DNA of 64,000 nucleotides from Rhodeus uyekii (taxonomy: Eukaryota; Chordata; Actinopteri; Cypriniformes; Acheilognathidae). The DNA is taken from assembly GCA_037043235.1 (NCBI GenBank), contig JAWRVZ010000132.1:299501-363500 (forward strand). Direction: 5' to 3'. The notes under the pieces are model-generated. The model saw only the letters and a list, made by a program, of their open reading frames with translations, was not told where the DNA came from and searched no databases. Each line of letters starts with the position of its first letter. The first letter of the stretch is position 1. Positions 42,701-48,700 of this stretch are shown one piece after another. Both the position numbers and the translations under genes were made by a program.

Positions 42701-45700
42701 TAATTACTCAGATGTCGTTTCAAACCCATAAGTCTTTTGTATATCTTCGGAAGACAAATGAAGGTCTGCGTGATTTCCGTCCTTCCATTGACAACTACGC
42801 AACTACCACTTTAACGGTTCAAAAAGTTCATAAACAGATTGTAAAACTAACCCATATGAATTGAGCGGTTTAGTCTAAATTTTCACTTCATATGATAAAC
42901 AGATTGAATTTATTTCATTTTTTTATTCACATATAAACTTCAACTCACATCAGCTATGGTAAACTGAAGCTCAAACATGAAAACCAATGTTGATATGTCA
43001 TCGTTTAATCAGATTCGCTTGAGCTTCAGTTTAAGTTCTTAATCTTAATAAAACAGTTCATAGTATAAAGCAATCAAGCCTTTTTTACAAAGTTGTAGTT
43101 GCGCAGCTGTCATTGGAGGGACAAAAATCGCTTCGTTTTCATCAAAAAGATCTTAATTGTGTTCTAAAGATTAATTACTCACCCTAAAGTTATTTGTTCA
43201 TGACAGAATTTTCGGTTTTAGATGAACAAACCCTTTAAGGTTCAGAGGAAGGATGGAAAATGCCAAACTACTTTTCTGTTACAAGAAGGCTGGACTAATA
43301 TTCAAAGTGAACGACAGGGGGGTTGGGGGGGGGGGGTTGTACAGAAGTGCAGGACATTTGAACACTCTCTCCAATTCCTCTAGCCAAATAAGCAGAAAGT
43401 TCCTCTGAAGAGGAGGACGCTCCGGCTTCAGCAGCTTCATGCTGTTGCAGGACAGACTTAGAAAGAATCACTGACTTGAAGCCAAATTCCAGTTTCATTG
43501 CAATTATGAGAGATACAAACAGCCCTCAAAAATCTAAGGATTGTGAAAAAAACGTTCTACATACGGTATGTGCATTCAAGCACCTCAGCTGGACTTAAAA
43601 GGTAATACAATGGTGTGAAGCACGTCAAAACATCAACAATTCATTACAACAGAACAGAAAGAAACCCCTCAAACTGGGCAAAGAATCCAGATATTAAACA
43701 GACAGAAATGAGCAGCAGTGTCACAGGCAGAGGCTTGAACGTTTCACATGCAAAGCACCGCTGAAGCCTTAAACAGCTGCTAATGACAGTTCACTTTACC
43801 AGTAAACCCTATTCAAAAGCTTGTTTTATTCAGTCAATACCATTTCAGCAAGTCACTATTTTGCATACTTTGTAGTTGTACATGGGGAAATTATTTTTAG
43901 GGTGATTATATGAAGTATTTCACAGTTTGTGAAAGTACCTCATTAGTTCCCTTTGTTTGGTCATGCATTTATATCCTGTGTTCTCCTTCCTTCTCGTAAC
44001 CTTGTTTTTTCCCGCTATCTCCCTAGTCTCCTGTCATTAAAAGACACTTATCCTGAAATTCATGCGTCTTCGTGCTGTTTCTACATGCGCATCCGTGACA
44101 CACATTTAAAGTGCATTTTAAAAAGACAAAAACGTTCATTTGATTAAGCATTTAAAAGATTAACTGTAACTTTAATGATTAGTTACTATTTTATCCAACT
44201 ATTCAATGCGTGTATAAATACACAACAAACACATTTATTTATACTTTTTTGTTCTTCATTTGTTTTCTAAAGTTTTGGCAATTCTACTTTGTTTTATTTT
44301 CTATTTTGTTCAGTTTGTTATGCATGTTACTATTGCATTTGCATAACCAAATTGATGTGCATATTTTACAAATGAATGTATAGTTGATCAGAAAAAATGT
44401 ATTGTTCGCAATAAGATCATTTACGTGAAGCCGCATGCGGATCTTTCGGGGGTTGCTGACCCCCGACCTAACCCATAAAAATACTTTTGTTGGTGTAACC
44501 CAGTGGTTCTCAAATAGCGGGGGGCGCGCGTTACCCTGGGGTACATGCTTTTTTTGGCCAGGGAGTAGGTTTTCTTGCACTGAACAAGAGCAGCAGATAT
44601 GAAGTTCAGATAACCGTCCCCTCATCCTTTGACGTGTACGATCACACCGGTGTTCATTTGTGTCACGCGATCAACCACTAAATTCACACGTGTTTTCACG
44701 CAATCTCTGGCACTGATCGCGCTCAGAGCTTGTTATTTATCACAACAATTCAGTGTTTTCAACCGCATAAGATTTCTTTTAGGTTTCAACAAGTTGAGCC
44801 AACAAGTTGGTGACTATTTTGAATTGTCTATTATACAGCGCTTTTTGTGACTGCGGTATGTCAGGTGACAAGCATGACGCGTTGCCATGGAAACAATAAG
44901 GCGAAAGTGCCAAAATGGGGGGAGGGGGGGCGCGCAAAATTTTTACCTCTTCCTAGGGGGGCGTGACAGAATATAATTGAGAAGCACTGGTGTAACCTAA
45001 TATAGCCAGATTAAATAACCTTTTTGACTGGAATAAAACCATTTGTAGCTATTTCAACAACAACAACAACAAACAACACTTTTTAAGTGTGTCAAAACCC
45101 CTTAAGAACTCTTCCGTTTTTCCTTAAGACACACAATCCTGCTGATCTTACATTCCTAGCATATCAAGCTACAATCTGACAGGTTGTCATAAGCAGCCGC
45201 ATGTACCAGCAGAAGGGGCTCAGAGGTTTCTCCCAGCATGCCTAGGGCTCTTTTTCAACACATCAGCCTGGAGGACAAGGTTAGCTAGCTTCTGACTGAT
45301 TTCAACTTTGAGGATAGCAATCAGTCCCTTTTCCACCACACAAAAAGTCACAGCTCAGTCCTGCTCCTGAAGAGCTCCAATACTATTGAGTTTACTTCCA
45401 GTTCCATCAACCACACCTGAACCAGCTCATCAAGGTCTTCAAGTTCACTTAAAAACCACAGAAAGGTGTTAATGCAGGAATTAAACTCTGCATAACTTGC
45501 ATGAGCTTTCTGTCAAAAGACAAATGCATCATTTGCACTACATTGAGTTTTTTTATTTGGCCAAAATTGGTGGGTGAGACATCAATGAAGTGAAAACACA
45601 AACCGTAACAGCACTTTTTAAAAGTGTTTTATGGGCTACATATGCTTACAACACTAGGGATTCCCATCTGGTATCCTATTCGATAACCATCTGCTTTAGA

Positions 45701-48700
45701 TTCAAAGAAAAACCACAAAAAATGTGCCCGCGTCGACATTTCTGCAAATTGTTGTATTCAGCATTTAAAGTTGATTTCACAAAATTGTAAGTTCATATAG
45801 ATCTCAAGCGCCAGAGAAAGTGCACTTCTTTCGAATTTTGTGTTTGAACTTCAGTTTTTGCGGTAGCTCTGTATATTTCTGTGGCATCACTGTCGAAGAG
45901 CAATTAACTGATGAGATGGATTTACATATTGTAGAGTTAACAGTTATCGTGAGCATTGTAAAGTTTGAAGTGGATGTCATAACAAATATCATTGGACCGG
46001 GAAAAATTTTAAATGAGCAAAATGGAACCTTGAGTCTCGGACCTTTCCGACGACACGTGTTTTGTCAAAATTAGAAAATTGTTTTTATAAAATAGTTTAA
46101 AAAAAAATTAAAACACCAGCCAATAGGGGGAGGAAACCAGTCTGGTAACAATGTCTATCGGTTTCAAAGGATGAAATTTGAGTTTTTAATACTTTGGTAC
46201 CAAATTTATGAAGATTATTAAAATATGTGATGTGAAAAAAGCTAATAAAAAGAGCTCCAAAATTATACCGTTACGGATAAATAAGCATTAAATAAAGAAC
46301 ACCTTCCAAGAGTTACATAGTTACATAGACATAAATGTGGCCTTACCTCGAAACTTCTTCGGAGGGTTGTTTAGGTCCCCAGATTCTGGTTGCACCACAC
46401 AGCGGTCGTCCACCAGACTGCAGAGAGGAGAAACATGAGTGTGTGGAGTTTTTCACGTTTTCTACATTGATTGCAGGGGAAAGGGATTTTGGAGCTCATA
46501 GTACTACAGCTACAGTGCTAAAAGTGGCTGATTGAATTATTAAATAATAAATATGCAGTCAAAATTATATTTTTGGTTAGCATAGAATTCATCTATAGGC
46601 TGGCCTGTAAAAAGTTGTCAAAATTAAATTATAGCACATACATCTCATAAAAAAGCAGAAAAATACTAAGGACTTTTACACAACAGTGCAATTTTTGTAC
46701 AATAACAATTCTACAGAATGAAAATATCCCTGACTTATAAATATAACATGCATATATACATACACATATACATACACACACCTATTCAATTAAATAATAT
46801 TAATACAGTCAAAAAGTCATAAATCAATGCAAAAAAAAACACTTACAAATATAAAAATACAAGGTGTTGCTTTTTTTTAATCTAGTTGCACTAAAACAGC
46901 CCATTGCACTTCTGTGCAAATCTAACAAATCTGTTAGAAATACTGTGTAGGGTTGTTTTTTTCTTGAATTAAATTTCTCTGAGTCTGAAAGGGAAACAAT
47001 TAGCAAATCAAGAGGTCTTTAAAATTTCTCGAAAGGTTTATCTGCTTGAACGTAAGAGCCACAGTTCAGCCACATCCACTTGATAAAAGCAAATGTCAAT
47101 TTATACAGATCAAATCATTTAGTGATAATGTAAATGACACTAAAATTTGCCTCTCATTATACTTTCTCTATATCTCTATAAGCCAGAATGAGTCACTGAA
47201 AATCTACCTCTTACTGGCTACGTTCACACAGCAGCAAAATACATTTCTGTTTGGTTATGAAACACACTGGCTACTGAATTATAACCAAAGTGAATCAGCT
47301 GAGGCTATATGTACAGAACTGAATGTTATGGTTGTCAACAGCAGAAAATGACTTGTGCGGTCAAAATACAAGACACGATTCCTGACTGTGTTTGGGAACA
47401 CATGAAAAAGGAATCTGTATGTTTTGGGCCAAATATGTAAAAGGTTGTATGGTATTGTGTAAAATGTCAAACAAGACTAAATCCTTATTTATATTCCTTA
47501 TCATTATATAATTAAAATGAAATGCAGTGAAAATCTCTGACAGTAACAGTAAACAAGGGTCTGCCGTTACCCTTATATATTATTGGCTGCATTTCAAAAC
47601 CTACTGAGCTGCAAGACAACATTTTTAAGGCATCCTACACGTTAGAATAAACAAACTGAACTTATACAAACAGTATTTCTGGGTATTAAATGCACATTAA
47701 ATGTCTGAAATAAACCAAGGCACCAAGGAAACCAAGGAAATAAACCAAGGCACACACACATATACAATAGAAATTTAACAGTGGTGTATGAACATAGATT
47801 GATTCTATGTAAAAATGACCAATACAATAATTTAATCAAATCATAAACGCATTCAAATAGCTCTAACGATTAAAACTACACCAAATTGTTAATTTTCACA
47901 GGTGTGTTTAACTAATTGTGGGACATTTTAGGTCAAATTGGCCTATGACACCTATGCTGTCTAGGTAGGAAGCCCACTCGGGTTTTAAAACGCAATAATT
48001 CTATACAATAGCGCAGTGTTTTTCAACCACTGTGCCACGGTACACTAGTGCGCCGTGGAAAATTATTCAATTTCACCTAATTGGTCTAAAAACCACTTTT
48101 TGAAAACTAATTCACCGTAAAATACTTTTTTAATTTGATTCCCATTCAAGACACTTTGATAAGAATGACTGTTATTGTTAATATAGGCTACAGAGTTTCA
48201 CTTTTTATATTTTCGGTTGGTGGTGTGCCTTCTGATTTATTTATTTTCAATGAAAAACAATGTACCTTGGCTCAAAAAAGGTTGAAAAACACTGCAATAG
48301 TGTATAGTCTCTGTACAAGAAGTCTAAAAGTCTTCAGAGGCTTCAAAACACTGAATATTGCCAAAGTTATTCAAATGAACCAGTAACAAGTCCGTATGTA
48401 ATTTGCATCCATTCACCATAAATGAAACCTGGCAAGTGAATTTCACACTCTCCAGGGACTAAAGGAACTAAAGGAGAGGTGGCTTCTGTCCGGTTGGACC
48501 TGACTGACGCAGCCACACGCTTGCAGAAGCTTCCCTGTGCCCAGCTGCAGGCCAGGTGGCTCATTATCTCAGCCCTGCTTAGGTCGCACGGTGGCACCTA
48601 CACACTCGACGAGCACCACACACTACATACGCCAGTGTGGCTAAAAATAGCCGCGGCTCAAGAGGATGTGCGCGTGGTTGAAAGGCAAAAAAAGTGATTA

